Source: Arbacia lixula
Taxonomy: Eukaryota > Echinodermata > Echinoidea > Arbacioida > Arbaciidae
Direction: 5' to 3'
Length of the DNA: 64,000 nt
Assembly (NCBI GenBank): GCA_963669155.1
Contig: OZ022595.1
Span: 624,501-688,500 of the forward strand
A program made the translations under genes and the position numbers. This document shows, piece by piece, positions 1-13,135 of the stretch (positions are counted from its first letter, which is position 1; every line of letters starts with the position of its first letter). Below the pieces are notes generated by a model that saw only the letters and a program-made list of their open reading frames with translations, had not been told where the DNA came from and made no database searches.

Positions 1-194
1 ACAGCGCAGTGAGTCACGGTATGACAAGTGACGTTCTATTAGTCTCATTTTATCTAAGTACATTAAACTCTACATGTATATAGACCACAAGGATTGCCAG
101 AAAGATATCTGAAGTAGATCTTCATTTTGAGGCTGGGTTTCTTGATTTTCTCAAATGTGCATTGTGTACTCTTATCTCATTTGTGTCATTTGTA

Positions 195-200
195 AATAAA
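195..200 (+). terminator. Candidate poly(A) signal near the left edge
   Basis: AATAAA in the context TTTGTAAATAAAAGCTGG, followed by a T/G-rich stretch (GGTTTTGTAAAG). The first 200 bases are free of repeats and would suit the end of a 3' UTR whose gene lies left of the window. No coding sequence is visible to support it. Confidence 0.22.
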
Positions 201-2289
201 AGCTGGTTTTGTAAAGAGCAGTGGCCATATTCCTTACTCGCCTGGTTAGTTACTAAAAATGCATGTAGCTGTATGCACTTAAGAAACTAAGTCGGCTTTG
301 ATAGTAAGGCTTCATTAATTTTGGCCCCAGGTGGACAGACATAGCAAATCATGCAGTTTTTCTCGACTTTTCTTTTCTTTTTAGTAGTAAGAAATTAGAT
401 TTCTTAAATATACCCTGTGCATTCTTGGTAATTTTTGTATCATGTCCTTCTGAGTCATGGCTCGAAAACGAAATATGTTTGCAGTTTAACCACTCTTTCC
501 TGTGGTGCCTACCTTTTTGTTTCCTCTTCCTTCCCTCTCTCTCTCCCTCCCCTTCTTCTCCATATTACCTTCATCAGACCAAAGATACTAAGCAGTGTAT
601 TGATCCAGGAAATATTAACTTACTTGTCTGTGTTTTGCCCAAGAGTAGCTAGGTAGCAAAGGTGTGACATGCTGGTTTTAGGCTGATGCTGACACTGCAT
701 TGGCAATCATGGGTTACTTTCTCCTAAGAGAGACGTTTGAGTTGTCATGCCAACTTACGCTGATAACGACCCATCTGTCCCCACCACCACATTGCCAGCA
801 ATGCTTGGGGAAGATTTACTGCTCAGCAACACCTCTCCTTGCCCCTTCTTGCTCAGTGTTCTCCTCTCTTCTTGCTAGATCTTCTTCCTTGCTTTTCTTG
901 AAGGAACATGCCCCTGTGCCCTCTGGACCATGACTCATCCTCTATCTGTCAGGGCATCGTTCCTTCCCAGTGGGAACACATTGTGTCTGCGCATTCTGCT
1001 CAGCAGGTGGTGGGAATCAGTCCAAATATTCAACAAGGTGTTGGGCTGCATTCACACGAACGCAGTGACTAGGGCTGCATTCACACGAACGCAGCGACTG
1101 CCACTGTCAAGTGCCAACCATAGATAATAGCAATCCAATAGCACTCCCACACAGATCTACAGAATAGACCATTTTACGTTATGTATGCACATTTTTTACA
1201 CCTTTTTAAAATGGCATGTTACCGATGGTAACCCCAAAGCTTGTCCAAAGTTTGTCCTACTAGCAACAACTAATAGATAAAGAGTGCATGCCACCTCTTG
1301 AAACTGATCAGTAGCCAGGCAAAGGTTTATTCTCCATAAGGCAGATACATTGACCGACTGAGAAGAGTTGAGCCTTTAAACGAGAGAAAAACAGGAAGAT
1401 ATCGACAGACAAATGTGGGACGTATTCTCTGTAACCAAATCAAGACAGGTAGAAATGAATGCAATGAAGCCCGTATAATATAGTCTAGACGTAGTTTTAA
1501 GGAATCTCATGTTCGGCAGGATATTGTGAGAAATTCTAGAAGTGTTGAACATTACGTGTTTTCAAAACCTGGGGATGAAAAGGATACATTGTCTGTTATT
1601 TTGATAACAGGAAGTGGGGACTACAACAAGAAAGAAACAAGTATTTGATGAAATAATTGATAGGACTTTAAAGTTTTATTGTATATCAAATTGCATACAT
1701 CCTGCCATTTGGTAAGCGATAAATGATATCAGGAGGATTTGATTCAAAATTACTGTATAATTAGTTTATTGGTCAAAAAATAATCTAATAATATCCCTCA
1801 TTTTCCTGGCCCCATTATCCGGGGCCCAATTATTCTGGCCCAATTATTCTGGGCCCATTATCCTGGGTCCATTGTTCTGAGCCTGTTTTGGGTACATTTC
1901 TAATTTTCTACAGTTTGTGATTGATTCTCGTATGGCGCTTCCCATGAGTTAATTCACACCGTTTCCTTGAACTTGCTCACTAATTGTGTATGTATTAAGA
2001 GTTGGATAGTCTGTGTATTGCACCAATGCGGTTTCATCATCGTCATTCTATGGGTTACGACCAGAGAATGGTTGTGAAACAAGCTGTCGTTTGGCAATAG
2101 CCCTGAGCAGTGTTTGGAGTACAAGGACACTGAAACTATTCAGCAGTGTTTGCCACAAACATTCAGGAACAATGACGAGTCTTAATAAAAAAAAGGTTAT
2201 TTTGGTGAGAATGAAAATATTTCAAAAAAGAGTGATAGGAAAGTGGAACAGGAGAATGAATGTCCTTCATTGATTTTATGTGTGTGGTT
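201..2289. other. Unique DNA, no gene seen; two short tandem motifs
   Basis: No protein-like reading frame. At 1043-1100 a 29-bp unit (GGGCTGCATTCACACGAACG and the following bases) occurs twice in tandem. At 1808-1885 a degenerate 14-16 bp unit around GGCCCAATTATTCT repeats about five times. The remainder is AT-rich and featureless. Confidence 0.6.
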
Positions 2290-2700
2290 TACTATTGTTA
2301 TTACACGATATTGTTCATGTAGTACTGTAAAACATGTAAATTCTGATAGGGTTTAGTATGTACAGCAATATCCCCACAGGCACAGTGGCCACGCAGAAAC
2401 AATCTAGTCTCCTATGTGTGCACACAATGACACACACTAACAAAATATGGTCATTGTTTGTTATGACATAATATTATTCATGTAATATGCAATATGTATG
2501 CAGGTAAACTGTGAAGGGATATTAGTGTGCAATACAGCAATGTCCCAATAGGCATAGTGGCCAAACATATAGCTTCCTGGATGTGCACAGAAGATAGCTA
2601 CACACTGTTTAGTTTAGTGTGTAATACACCATAATCAAGTGTCCTGTATGAACACAGGACATTGTTACACACTGACAAAATATGGCTATTGTTTCTTCCA
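2290..2700. repeat. Degenerate two-copy repeat of about 171 bp
   Basis: ACAGCAATATCCC near 2363 recurs as ACAGCAATGTCCC near 2534, each followed by a GGCAYAGTGGCCA motif and a TGTGCACA motif. ACTAACAAAATATGG and ACTGACAAAATATGG mark the two downstream ends. Copies are diverged, so this is an old duplication. Confidence 0.5.
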
Positions 2701-2930
2701 ATAAAAGCCTAGATATGGAAACACCCCATTGAGTAATGTGTGCTAATGAATTAGATTAAATAGGATCAGATTTAATTTGTGGACCTATAGTGAAGGCCAA
2801 AATCAATGTGAAATGGCCTCCTTGAGGTAACGAGTGAAGGAGAATGACCATCAGTGTTTTGGACAGGTGCGTATAATCAATGGTGATTAAACATTAACCT
2901 GGTTCCAGCATCTGCATATATACGGGTCCT

Positions 2931-3358
2931 AGATTGAAGAGGACTTGGGAGCAATGGGGTGACAGAGGGGGGATGGAAGGGGGCAAGGGTCTAGTGGGAG
3001 GTTGGATGTAGCAGTCTTCTTCCTAGGGTTAGGGTTAGGGTTAGATTGAAGAGGACTGGGGAGCAAAGGGGTGACAGAGAGGGGATGGAAGGGGGCAAGG
3101 GTCTAGTGGGAGGTTGGATGTAGCAGTCTTCTTCCTAGGGTTAGGTTAGGGTTAGATTGAAGAGGACTGGGGAGCAAAGGGGTAACAGAGGGGGTGATGG
3201 AAGGGGGTTAGGGTCTAGTGAGAGTAGCAGTCTTCTTCCTAGGGTTAGGGTTAGGGTTAGGGTTAGATTGAAGAGGACTGGGAAGCAAAGGGGTGACAGA
3301 GGGGGGATGGTAGGGGGAAAGGGTCTAGTGGGAGGTTGGATATAGCAATCTTCTTCCT
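2931..3358. repeat. 111-bp minisatellite, four copies, carrying TTAGGG telomere-type motifs
   Basis: AGATTGAAGAGGACT begins units at 2931, 3043, 3154 and 3265, so the period is 111-112 bp. The unit is G-rich on this strand (GGGGTGACAGAGGGGG, AAGGGTCTAGTGGGAGG). At three unit junctions it contains two to four copies of GGGTTA, the vertebrate-type telomere hexamer. The third copy is shortened. Hexamer number differs between copies, so it probably mutates independently of the unit. Confidence 0.9.
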
Positions 3359-3649
3359 TCCACTCTCTGTCTGAGAATTTCTACAGGCTCTATAGTAATG
3401 GCATAGAAGGCGCATACACATACAGTACATGACATGCTTAAAGGGAAAGGGTAGAGGTGGTAAAGATTAAACAGACTCATGTTCATGGTAGAACTGCTCT
3501 GCTGTCACCTTGTGTCCCGTTTTCATTTCATATCAGAATCATGTGATTGTATCATCGCCAAAAACCAGGACCTGTGAAGACACCAGCTAGGTTCTGGTGT
3601 TGTGCCATGGGTATGGGTTCCGTCATCTTTGCCAGTCATATCCATCATC

Positions 3650-4012
3650 TTAAAGGGAATATACTGTACTGGGAAGACCAAAATACTTCAAAAAGGTGAC
3701 CATGAGCATTCTTCTTGCCAATGGTCTTAAATTCATGTCCTGTCCATTTTAGAAAATTTGCTGAAAGTGATTTGCCCTCATATGATCCACATTTGGATTA
3801 ATTTGTAATTAAATCACAAATCCTCAAAATGTTCAGGCCAAACATTTTGAGTAATCACTAATTACTACAAATTTGAATCATTTGAAGGCAAATAGCTTTC
3901 AGCAAGTTTCTAAAATGGACAATGCATGATTTTAAGACCATTGGCAAGAAGAATGCTCATGGTCACCTTTTTAAAGGCTTTTGGTCTTCCCAGTACAGTA
4001 TATTTCCTTTAA
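3650..4012. mobile_element. Foldback element, family A copy 1 (TTAA-flanked, near-perfect hairpin)
   Basis: The 363-bp segment is almost wholly self-complementary. Left end TTAAAGGGAATATACTG and right end, read on the other strand, TTAAAGGAAATATACTG. TTAA sits at both ends, as in elements that target TTAA. The arms (about 180 bp) pair with few mismatches and meet near 3835 in a short loop. There is no internal gene, so it is a non-autonomous element. Copies at 49880-50254 and 46916-47172 show mobility or past amplification. The assignment to a transposase superfamily is open: TTAA suggests piggyBac-like, but the AGGG terminus is not the classical one. Confidence 0.85.
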
Positions 4013-5490
4013 GGAGAGGTGTGTGTTTCCCCATGTTAAAGCTGCAGGGTGTAGGTTGTGGAAGAGATGTGCCATTGGGCCTAGAACCCTCCGGTAGGCA
4101 TCCCCCAAGACTCACAGGCACAACTCTGATTGCTTTTCGGTTTTCATATCATCACCAAACATTTGGATTCAATATGGACCGGTATCTTCTCAAATTGTCC
4201 GCTTTATTCTCCTAATCCGAACCAGTTGTGAGGTCTTGTGGGCTGAGTCTGAGAGTTGTAGTGATGGCGGTTCCAAAGAGTATGAGTTCTAGAGGGATTT
4301 GGGGTGAAGGTGTGGATAGAAGAAGGCAAAACTGAGTTCTGGGTCACTGAGTTTCACTTTTTTGTGAGCATGTTGAGGCAATGGGTGTCTTGATACAAGC
4401 TTTGATGGATGATAGTAAGGAGAGGGGCTTTACTACAGGAATGCTGTTATTGTAAGATCAAGATATCATCCTGAAATGAAGCAGATTTCATTATCAGAGG
4501 CCTACGTGACATGAGCATTCCCCATGCACACTGTACATTCTATTCTATTCTATTTAGCCTATTTCCCGTAATATTTCTTTCTCAAATCCTGGTTTCTAAC
4601 TTTGTCCCTCTTTGTAACACCAATCATAATTCTTTCCATAGCCCTTTTGGTTACTCTCAGTTTTCTCACACTGTGCATGTCAGTCCCTAATTATTTATGT
4701 CATAGAAATTTAGATGGGTCACATACCTCTCATAGCTTAAAAAAATGTTCATACAGTAGATAATAATCCCTTGTGGTATGTGAGTCGACTCACACAAAAC
4801 TGACATAAAAATATTTGCACGTACTTGCACTTTTGTGTTCTAAAAATATGTGTGGCTGGTTTTATGTGGAAGTGGAAGTGGTTGTGTGATGATGTCAGAT
4901 CTTCTGTTTGGACATCAGATATGGCATGCACATATATTGCACGCTGTTGTATTGGTGTTGTACCTAGGGTCGCCACGGAAACACACAAATATCTACATTG
5001 ATGGCAATGTTCATGATTTGTGGCAACATGTAGAGAGAAACAGGCCTACCCATTAGGCTGAGAATGATGTTTGAGATGAAATATATAAGCATTGATGTCA
5101 TGGGGGAATATGATTTAATAATCCCTGGCATGCATCATTGATTATATTACCCTGTGGAGCCTACATCATCAGCTCATGTTTACATCGCCCATGTATCTAA
5201 TCAGTATGCTATTACAATATGTGAGGAGTTCATTGCCAGAAAGTCATATGTCCACTTTCATCCAAACTGAGCAATCAGTATCGGTCCATGCATTGCTTAT
5301 GACGCTTTCTATGGAGTGAAACATGTTGATTGCACATGTAGAAATGAATAGCAGATCATTGGATATTCCAATCTTTATTTCTGATTTGCATCTGTACATA
5401 AGGACAAAGAAACAAAATAGACCTATATGTAGCACTTTCTGGAACAAGCTCTTTAAATGTGTAATATCGAAAGTACAGATACTCTCCTGC
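4013..5490. other. Unique DNA, no gene seen
   Basis: No recognisable exon, RNA gene or mobile element. Frames here are short and of random composition. A small direct repeat TATTCTATTCTATTTAG lies near 4539. Confidence 0.5.
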
Positions 5491-5493
5491 GCG

Positions 5494-5496
<3 letters not shown>

Positions 5497-5552
<56 letters not shown>

Positions 5553-5563
5553 ATACATACACA
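5497..5563. repeat. (AC)n microsatellite
   Basis: About 50 bp of uninterrupted AC dinucleotides followed by ACATAC variants. Open frames on both strands across this stretch are products of the repeat. Confidence 0.95.
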
Positions 5564-6503
5564 TGGCATTGCGAATAGCTTGTCATGCATTTGTTTACAT
5601 TACACCATGGCGACAAGGGAAATGAAATGGAGCTGAATGGTGATGGGTGATGTTGCTGCATCTTGTTACAGTGCCATGACTAGGACCAGTGGCATGACGA
5701 GGCTGGACGAGAAGGGGGAGTTCTCACTTTTAGGGACCATTCACAATGAGAGTAATGTATGAGTAAAACGCAATTCTTAGAATATGCTTTATAAAGGACG
5801 TTTTTATTCGGACAAACTTGATTATCTATGATAACGTGATTGAGTTTGGTGTACGAATCCCTCTCTGGATGTTGTGAGTTCTGCGGTGTAGAAGGCAGAT
5901 CACCTGTCGCAGGGCCCCTCCACACAGAGTCGACATAGGAGCGAAGAATACACACGCAGCTGAGAGAGCTAAGGCAATAACGGCCTCCAAAGCTGCTCCG
6001 AGCTGCTCCTAGCTGCTCTGCAATCTCGCATGTTGCAAATATAATTTCAGTCCAATATGAGAAAATGTATGCTAGCAGCCCACTCTGTGTGAAAGTGAAT
6101 GCACTCGGGGGTTTCAATAGGGCTAGGAGAGCGGGCTTGAAATAGTCACGGATCCAGCATGGTCATTGCGATAATAGATGCCTGAAGTGAGCGGTATTGG
6201 AGAGAAAGGTCTGAATGCAGAGACTAGTCTCACCTGCGTCTGAACCTGTGATTGTCTATTCAGTGGGAAATGCAAAGGTGAGATGAGATGGAGAGTGTGC
6301 AGGGGGAAAAAGGAGCGAGGAGAAGAAAAAAAAATGAGGGAAGCAGGGAAGTGAAGACGGTGCTGCTTGCGATCATGATAGTGACATGGAATGAAAGAAA
6401 TGAGCAACGAGTGTGAAAAACAGGCACCACTCACAGACAAACACAGAATGGTTTGTTAAAGTTGCTTTAAAATATGTTTTTACTGTTGACATTTGGATTC
6501 AGT

Positions 6504-6522
6504 GGGGGGGGGGGGGGGGGGG
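6504..6522. repeat. Poly(G) tract of 19
   Basis: An uninterrupted run of 19 G after CAGT. Similar C runs occur near 50957, 62623 and 63647. Length is unreliable in such runs. Confidence 0.9.
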
Positions 6523-6659
6523 TCCTACGTAGTTGCCCTGTAGAGTCAGGTTTCTGCATCATGTGCCGTCTTATTTGATCAGGGTAAAATCTAAATGTGG
6601 TCAGCAAACAGTATTCGTGTTTGCGCTGTATATGCAAATATGTACATGACAGACTAGAA

Positions 6660-7480
6660 CGCATAAAAATGACAACTTATTATTTTTATCATTCGCCCGT
6701 TCATCATATCTACACCCGAGAATGAAATGATACTGTCAAGGCTTTCATCAGCAAATTGAGTAGCTGTGCCGCGGGTGGATGTAAAATTAATCCGGATGAA
6801 AACTCCTCCTCTCTTAGGCTGGATAAATAGCCAGTGAAATGGTGAGAGAACTATCCCCTAAATGGCATGCAATGAAATAGGGATGAACCGAGGCTGAACT
6901 CTGAGTTTGCGGCCTTCTTCAATTGATGGTATTCAAGGGAGAAGCATTTTAAATAGCCGTGACTGGATATGCTTGATTAAAATGTGTGAGTGATTCCAAC
7001 TGACATGGCCAGGGCAGAGATAAAGAGTTGAGTGTGCAGTCAGTGTGTCAACAAAACAGAAAAGAGGAGAGCTTTTTGTTTGATTTGAAAGGCCTCGCTT
7101 TAGCTCTTTGGTATTGTGTAACAGAAGGGTGATTCTCGTCTGGGATTAGGCATTTGAATGTTTTTTGATCGACTGACAGAGAACAGTGTCTCTCCATGCA
7201 TTGGGATTAACGAGCCTAATGGCCCTTGTAATTAACGCAATTTTGGAAATTCAAACACGATTATCAGGAACCATATTTATTCATATGGAAAAAAGTTTTA
7301 ATAAATCAACAATGAACATTGATGAAAATAATTTTATGGCTGTTTATCACATGTGCTATAACAAGATACTCACAGAGATAGTGTGGTAATGCAATCTATA
7401 TGAAATTCTTAGTATCATTCAAATGGTTTATTGTCCTTTATTTTCTTCCAGTACTAGCCTCCAATTATTGAGATTTTTTC
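6660..7480. promoter_or_regulatory. Candidate regulatory (conserved non-coding-like) region
   Basis: About 800 bp with no simple repeat or mobile element, flanked by repeat-bearing DNA. It has clustered homeodomain-type cores: GATTAACG and TAATTAACGC near 7205-7235, ATTTAATCC-like motifs and GTAAAATTAATCCGG near 6782. It also has E-boxes and several CpG sites. Sequence complexity suggests constraint, but conservation cannot be tested here. Confidence 0.25.
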
Positions 7481-8078
7481 CCCTTCTGAACATTGGTACC
7501 ATAAATGGGACATGATTAAATTTAGGTTCTGAAATATGAAAATTGCAGTGTGGTAACCTTTCTTTTCTTTTGATTTATTATGTTTCATCTGTTTTTCATC
7601 CATCTTTGTTTTTATGAACATATGAACAATTTATTTGTAATTTTAATACATTTTGTGAAACAAATATTTATATCTGATCTGTTACACCTTTCTATTCCAC
7701 ACAGAACCGTCATGGAACTCATGAAGTTTGGTTACTGAACCATAATTTATTTACGGTATTCAGGAAAAGAAATTATTGCAGTGAGTGATGAGACCAAAAC
7801 ACAATGTTGTTGGAATCGACAGGCAGGTTTTGCTAATTTCCCCTCGCCATACGTGCTTCCCCTACCAATTCTGGCACAATAATCTATGCACCGTCTGGCT
7901 GTACAGTGATGGAATCTCTCATTTTAACATCTGTATATGTGGATGACATCAAGTTCACTGGCAATGTATGCAGATGGGTCAGCAATCAAGCAGGCACCAT
8001 GTATTGACATCCATGTATGTAGTCACATTCGCAGACCTTAATCATGCTAGGAGAGGCTTTTTCTGTACTTCCCTTTCC

Positions 8079-8190
8079 CCCTCTCTCTCTCTCTCCCCCC
8101 CCCCCCCTCTCTCTCTCTCTCCCCCCCCCCCCCTCTCTCTCTCTCTCCCCCCCCCCCCTCTCTCTCTCTCCCTCCCTCTCTCCCTCTCTC
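8079..8190. repeat. Compound (CT)n/(C)n array with a higher-order period of about 31 bp
   Basis: CT dinucleotide blocks alternate with blocks of 12-13 C three times, so the compound unit itself is tandemly repeated. It ends in CCCTCTCTC variants and CTGTCTTG. Confidence 0.92.
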
Positions 8191-8477
8191 TGTCTTGTGC
8201 TATGTGATATGATGAAGTGATGCCTCATACATGTACATGTGTAGTGCTTATTGGGGAATGCTGAGAAAATAGATTGTCTCTCTTTTCTTTTACTTGCTTT
8301 CCTTCTCTTTCTCTCCTCCTTCTGTGCGCTCTCTAATTGTTATGGTGTAGTACAGCCTCATATATGTTTATTTTGCAATCCTATTTTTCTCTCCGTCTTC
8401 ATCTCTCCCCATTCTCTCCACATCAAATTATGAAGCTTTGCCTCATTCCAAATGATACCAAAGCCTTAAGAAGCACA

Positions 8478-8478
<1 letters not shown>

Positions 8479-8533
<55 letters not shown>

Positions 8534-8562
8534 CTCTCTATCTCTCTCTCTCTCCATTCTCC
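8479..8562. repeat. (CT)n/(CTAT)n microsatellite
   Basis: Pure CT for about 40 bp, then CTATCTATCTAT, then CT again. No gene. Confidence 0.93.
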
Positions 8563-9596
8563 TGCTGTAATATTATTCTGATGATGATATGTCTCATATA
8601 TTAACTGAGTGAGGCCCCCAAAGGTTCGCTTACTTCATCTGCAGTTCCCAGAAATCTTGCGTAAGTAGCTTCCGGCAGCGGTGAATGTCAGATGTGAGGA
8701 GAGGCATTTGAGAAGAGAGGGGAGGAGAAGAAGCTTGGGAGTGTGTTCAACACATGGAAATTGGCCAATCTTCACTTTCATTTGAAGCAATCACTGTCTC
8801 ATGCATATGGACTACAAACATGTATCACAACAGTTTATATTTAATGGGGGTGAATGCACGCGTAGATGAATTTTGCCTGGCGACTTATTTCAGAAGTACA
8901 TCGTCACTGTTTGGATAATAATTGTTACTCTTTCTTTGACATTGGACTTTTATCAGTGTTGTGGTCCTCTTTTTTTTTACTGGCATGATGGATTTATTTT
9001 CAATGACATGGCTGTTTTCTTGTTTATATTCATCAAGTCCTATATGATTCAATGGAATGCATGGTACCTGCCCCCCCCCCCTCAACCCATCTCCTTTTCA
9101 CCTTTGCTACATATGGGTTAATTAATGAAGGGTTGAGCTGTGAGTAATCAATGAGTTACATGATCCTTTGAGCCATGATGCAAGCACTCATTAGAACCAT
9201 GCCAGATGCCGCTGGTTAATGTGCCCTCAGGCTCAGCGTGTTTCATCATAGCTATTTTGGGCTATGCAGTCATAGCGTGTGTCAGATGAATTGTAGATAT
9301 GAAGGAGAGACCCAGGGAGTAGTAAGATGTAGAACACATGCCATGCAGCTGACTGGCAAGGAATCATTTCTGAGTATTTTGATTATTCATGTTGTTGTTT
9401 TGCTCTCTGATTTGTTGGCTAATTATCAACATTGGGTGTTTGTCAAGAATAAGTAGGCTGGTGCCAAACATAAGTTCAACAAAAGGATATTTCTTTCTTT
9501 TGTTTAATTTCAATCCCATCTTCTATCCTTTTTTATTTTCTTTGCTTTCCTTGTTTTCTTTTTTTTTCCTCTTCTTTCTTGCTTTTTATTTCTCTC

Positions 9597-9597
9597 C

Positions 9598-9654
<57 letters not shown>

Positions 9655-9730
9655 CGCAACAGCAAAATGTCTGCAAATGTTGCGCTTATTTTGCAGATAG
9701 GTGCTGAACAGGAATAGGGTTTCTCTCTCT

Positions 9731-9765
<35 letters not shown>

Positions 9766-10183
9766 CGCAACAGCAAAATGTCTGCAAATGTTGTGCTTAT
9801 TTTGCAGGTAGGTGCTGAACAGGTATAGGGTTTCTCTCTCTCTTTCTCTCTCTCACCCTCTCCCATCCCTATTTCCCTCCCTCCTTCTTCCCACTCCCTT
9901 CCCCCTCTCTGACCCATTTCCCTCTTTTCCCCCTCTCCTTACCCCTCTCTCTACCTGAAGAGAAGACCAAATATTTAGGGGAAGTCCCCTGGAGGGTTGA
10001 TGGTTGTCCCCATAATGTCAACATTCCAGGTCACAGACCCCCCTATCCAGCCCAGGCCCCTCCCCAGCCCAGGCCCCTCTTCTTCCCTGCCTCTTTCTTC
10101 CCTGCCTCTTTCTTCTTCCCTGGACAGTACTATATGCCACAGCAGGCTCTCTCACTCTCTCTCTCTCTCTCTCTTTCTACCTC

Positions 10184-10238
<55 letters not shown>

Positions 10239-10255
10239 CTGTCTCTTTATCTATG
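9597..10255. repeat. CT-rich block with several pure (CT)n runs
   Basis: Pure CT runs at about 9609-9650, 9721-9761 and 10154-10235, with CCCTCC-rich sequence between 9850 and 9950. At 10044-10080 CCAGCCCAGGCCCCTC is doubled. Long frames on both strands consist of Ser-Leu or Arg-Glu repeats and are not genes. Confidence 0.9.
9651..9832. repeat. Dispersed about 70-bp element, two tandem copies interleaved with CT arrays
   Basis: GTAACGCAACAGCAAAATG starts at 9651 and 9762. Each copy runs through TTATTTTGCAG and GGTGCTGAACAGG to ATAGGGTTT and is then followed by CT repeats; the whole 111-bp block is duplicated. The reverse complement of the same unit is recognisable at about 37975-38050. Confidence 0.8.
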
Positions 10256-10449
10256 TGTGTCTCTCTTCCTCCTCTTTCCCTTCCCTCTCTCTTCCTCCGC
10301 TCTCTTCCTCTCCATACTTTTTCTCATCCCCTTTCTTCCCCCACTCCCCATTCTCTCTCTGTACTTATCCAGGGAGTATATACCAGGCAATATCTACTTT
10401 GCGAATGCAACTCACAGGACAACTATGTAGTGTGAATCAAAAGTGCAAT

Positions 10450-12930
10450 TAATACAGATATATGTATCTCTGTACATTATATCCTTGTTGTAGACCTGTG
10501 CTTTGATTACACTGACTCTGCTGGAGTCAAATTGAGTACATACAAGTTGGTTCTATCTCAGACATTGGCTATATTGCTACTCCCATCTCTATTTTTAGCA
10601 GTGTGTAGCGTGGTATTCAAAATGTGATATTTATGAAAGAAGGAAAAAAACACAACATCTGAAGTTTGTCTGAATTTATCAAATAGATCACAAGATTGAT
10701 TGCACTTTTGATTCATTTGGAATATATATCTTATGAGCTGTATCCACAAATAGATATTTCCATGGAAACCATCCCAGATGTTATTGATGTGTTATGATGA
10801 AAGGGAGACAACACAGGGTAGATGTACTGATCATCTGGGCTATTTTCTCATGGATAGCTCTATGAGACAGACACCAGCATTCAAGTAGCTGTGAATTATC
10901 CCAGTGAAATGACACCCTTGAGAGAAGCAGTTCTATTCATTGCCTCTGTGTTGTAACACAGTTTGCGCAGTCTGGGTCAAATCTCCCCTGTGTTCAACAC
11001 CTGTTAACCCATAACGTTATACTGCTGCACATTAGCCCTGGTTAAACACACAAACTGTACTGACAAACTTATGTCTGGGACTAAGAGAGTTAATAAGCCT
11101 GCTATCATGTATGGCTTGTGTTGTTCCTAACACAGTCTATACCCAGCATTCATCCAGGTTTCACAGACTAACACTGATGTGATTACTGTAATGTATGATA
11201 CTGTGGATGCTGCTTACTCATGTTGTTATGAACTTGAACCAGCACAACAAATTGGCATGACGATGTTCATGCTTGAGCATACAGCCAGGGCAGTTCATGC
11301 GTCATGTATGTTTTTGTGCAAATTAAATGTAATTCTCAGGAGAACACATGAAATACTAACATTAAACTCTGCAGTAGGGCAAGTTACTCTTTTAGTCATT
11401 ATCTGTATTTTTTTCCTGCTGAGCAGGGTTAGGTTTTGTGCATGTGATATTTATATCCATTATCAGCATGGAGCCAAGGGATACCAGAAGGACATGGAAA
11501 TGGGAACGAGATAACTAGTGCATGATTGGACGGCCATTGTGAAGAGCAATTTGAACAGACATGACTGTTAGCCCCTGGAGATACACATGACATTGAACCG
11601 GCTACGTTCACACTGCGTATGTCATCCATGAACAGCCATGTATAGTATCTAATGTGAACATGTACATCTTGTTTGCTGGAGTTACAGTGTACATTCAATT
11701 CTCTTAAATGCCTCTTAAATGTCTTTTTGATGCTTTACAAGAGTGAAACATTATCATAACTCAATAATAGTGTTCTCTGCCACTCCCCCATTTCTTTCAT
11801 ATTATTGTGATCTCTTTTCCTTTCTTTTTATCTCTCTCGCTCTCTATCATATTGTCTGTCCTTATTGCAGTCCATCATCTCCTCTCATTCTGTCTCTCTT
11901 TTCCTGACCCCCCCTAGCGTAAATGCAGATGTTGCATTGTAGAAGCATACCCCAGAATCTCTGTCCTTACTTACTCAGTGCATGCAACATACTCTATACA
12001 GTCCCTGTAATATGATTTAGTGAGGTGGGGTAAGATACCTGTCCTATATATCAGTCCCCTGTCCTCTATGATATCTTCTAGTAACACTAATCATGTCTCA
12101 AGTCACTTGTTGCTTGGGGACATCTGATTCCTCCCAAACAAACTCCCTGACATCAACAGACCAGGAAGGTGTTACAACTGGAGTCAGCACGAAGAATCAT
12201 TTATTCCTACACCAGTCGCGTTCATTGATAGCACAATAGAATATTTGACGCATTTGGTTCTTTGATCCAGTGACGACCACCGCCAAATATGCAAAACGAA
12301 TTTTGGATGCATTTAGAGGGATATGTATTCTGCATGCGCAGAAGATTTCAGAACCACTTCATGAACTGAAGTGCATGTGCAGTAGTATTACATCTTATAA
12401 TGATACGATTATGTGTATTTCAGATTATATTGGTGCTTCGTTTTTGTGATAAAAGGAGAATGCTGTAGAAAACATGCCAGAGAAATGCCTCCATATCGCA
12501 CATTGGGCAATCATATTTCCTTGAAAATTTCTTGTAAATCGTTCATTGAGTGTTTCACCTTCCATGGAAACAACCTCAATTTCGTGTCCGGAGGTGTCCG
12601 AAAAAGTTACGGACCAAATTCTTTCTCCAATTTTCCCAAAATTTCCATTCGCTCACCCCAAAACTAATTCACAGTGTGTGTAAAAAGACCAGATACGAGC
12701 TCCCAGCGAAGCCTGAACGGCTGATATATTTCTCTGACCAGATTTCTTTTGTTATTCAGAGGAAGGTACTGCCTAATTAGAAATACAGCGTATTGTTTAA
12801 AACACCTGAATGTTCTGAATTTTTATGAGGCGGTGGTCATCATAGATCAAAGGAAGTCTATCCGAGCACAGTCCATCCATGATAGGTCCATGAACAGACC
12901 AAGTTCACTGACACTCAACACAAGACCTTG
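10450..12930. other. Unique DNA, no gene seen
   Basis: Moderate complexity with no protein-like frame. 12230-12730 is somewhat richer in CpG (GTGTCCGGAGGTGTCCG near 12583) without splice signals that would define an exon. Nothing else stands out. Confidence 0.5.
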
Positions 12931-12934
12931 TTTT

Positions 12935-13092
12935 CTCTCTCCCTTTCTTCATCTCTCCACCTCTCTCTCTCCCGTACTCTCTCTCTCTCTCTCTCTCTCC
13001 CTTACTCTCCCTCTCTATCTCTCCCTATCACTCTCTTTCCCCCTCTCTTCCCTCTCTCTCCCTTTCTTCATCTCTCCACCTCTCTCTCCCTT

Positions 13093-13135
<43 letters not shown>

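Noticed and set aside
2931..3358. Chromosome end (telomere)
   Set aside because: Only two to four hexamers per unit, flanked by ordinary unique DNA on both sides.
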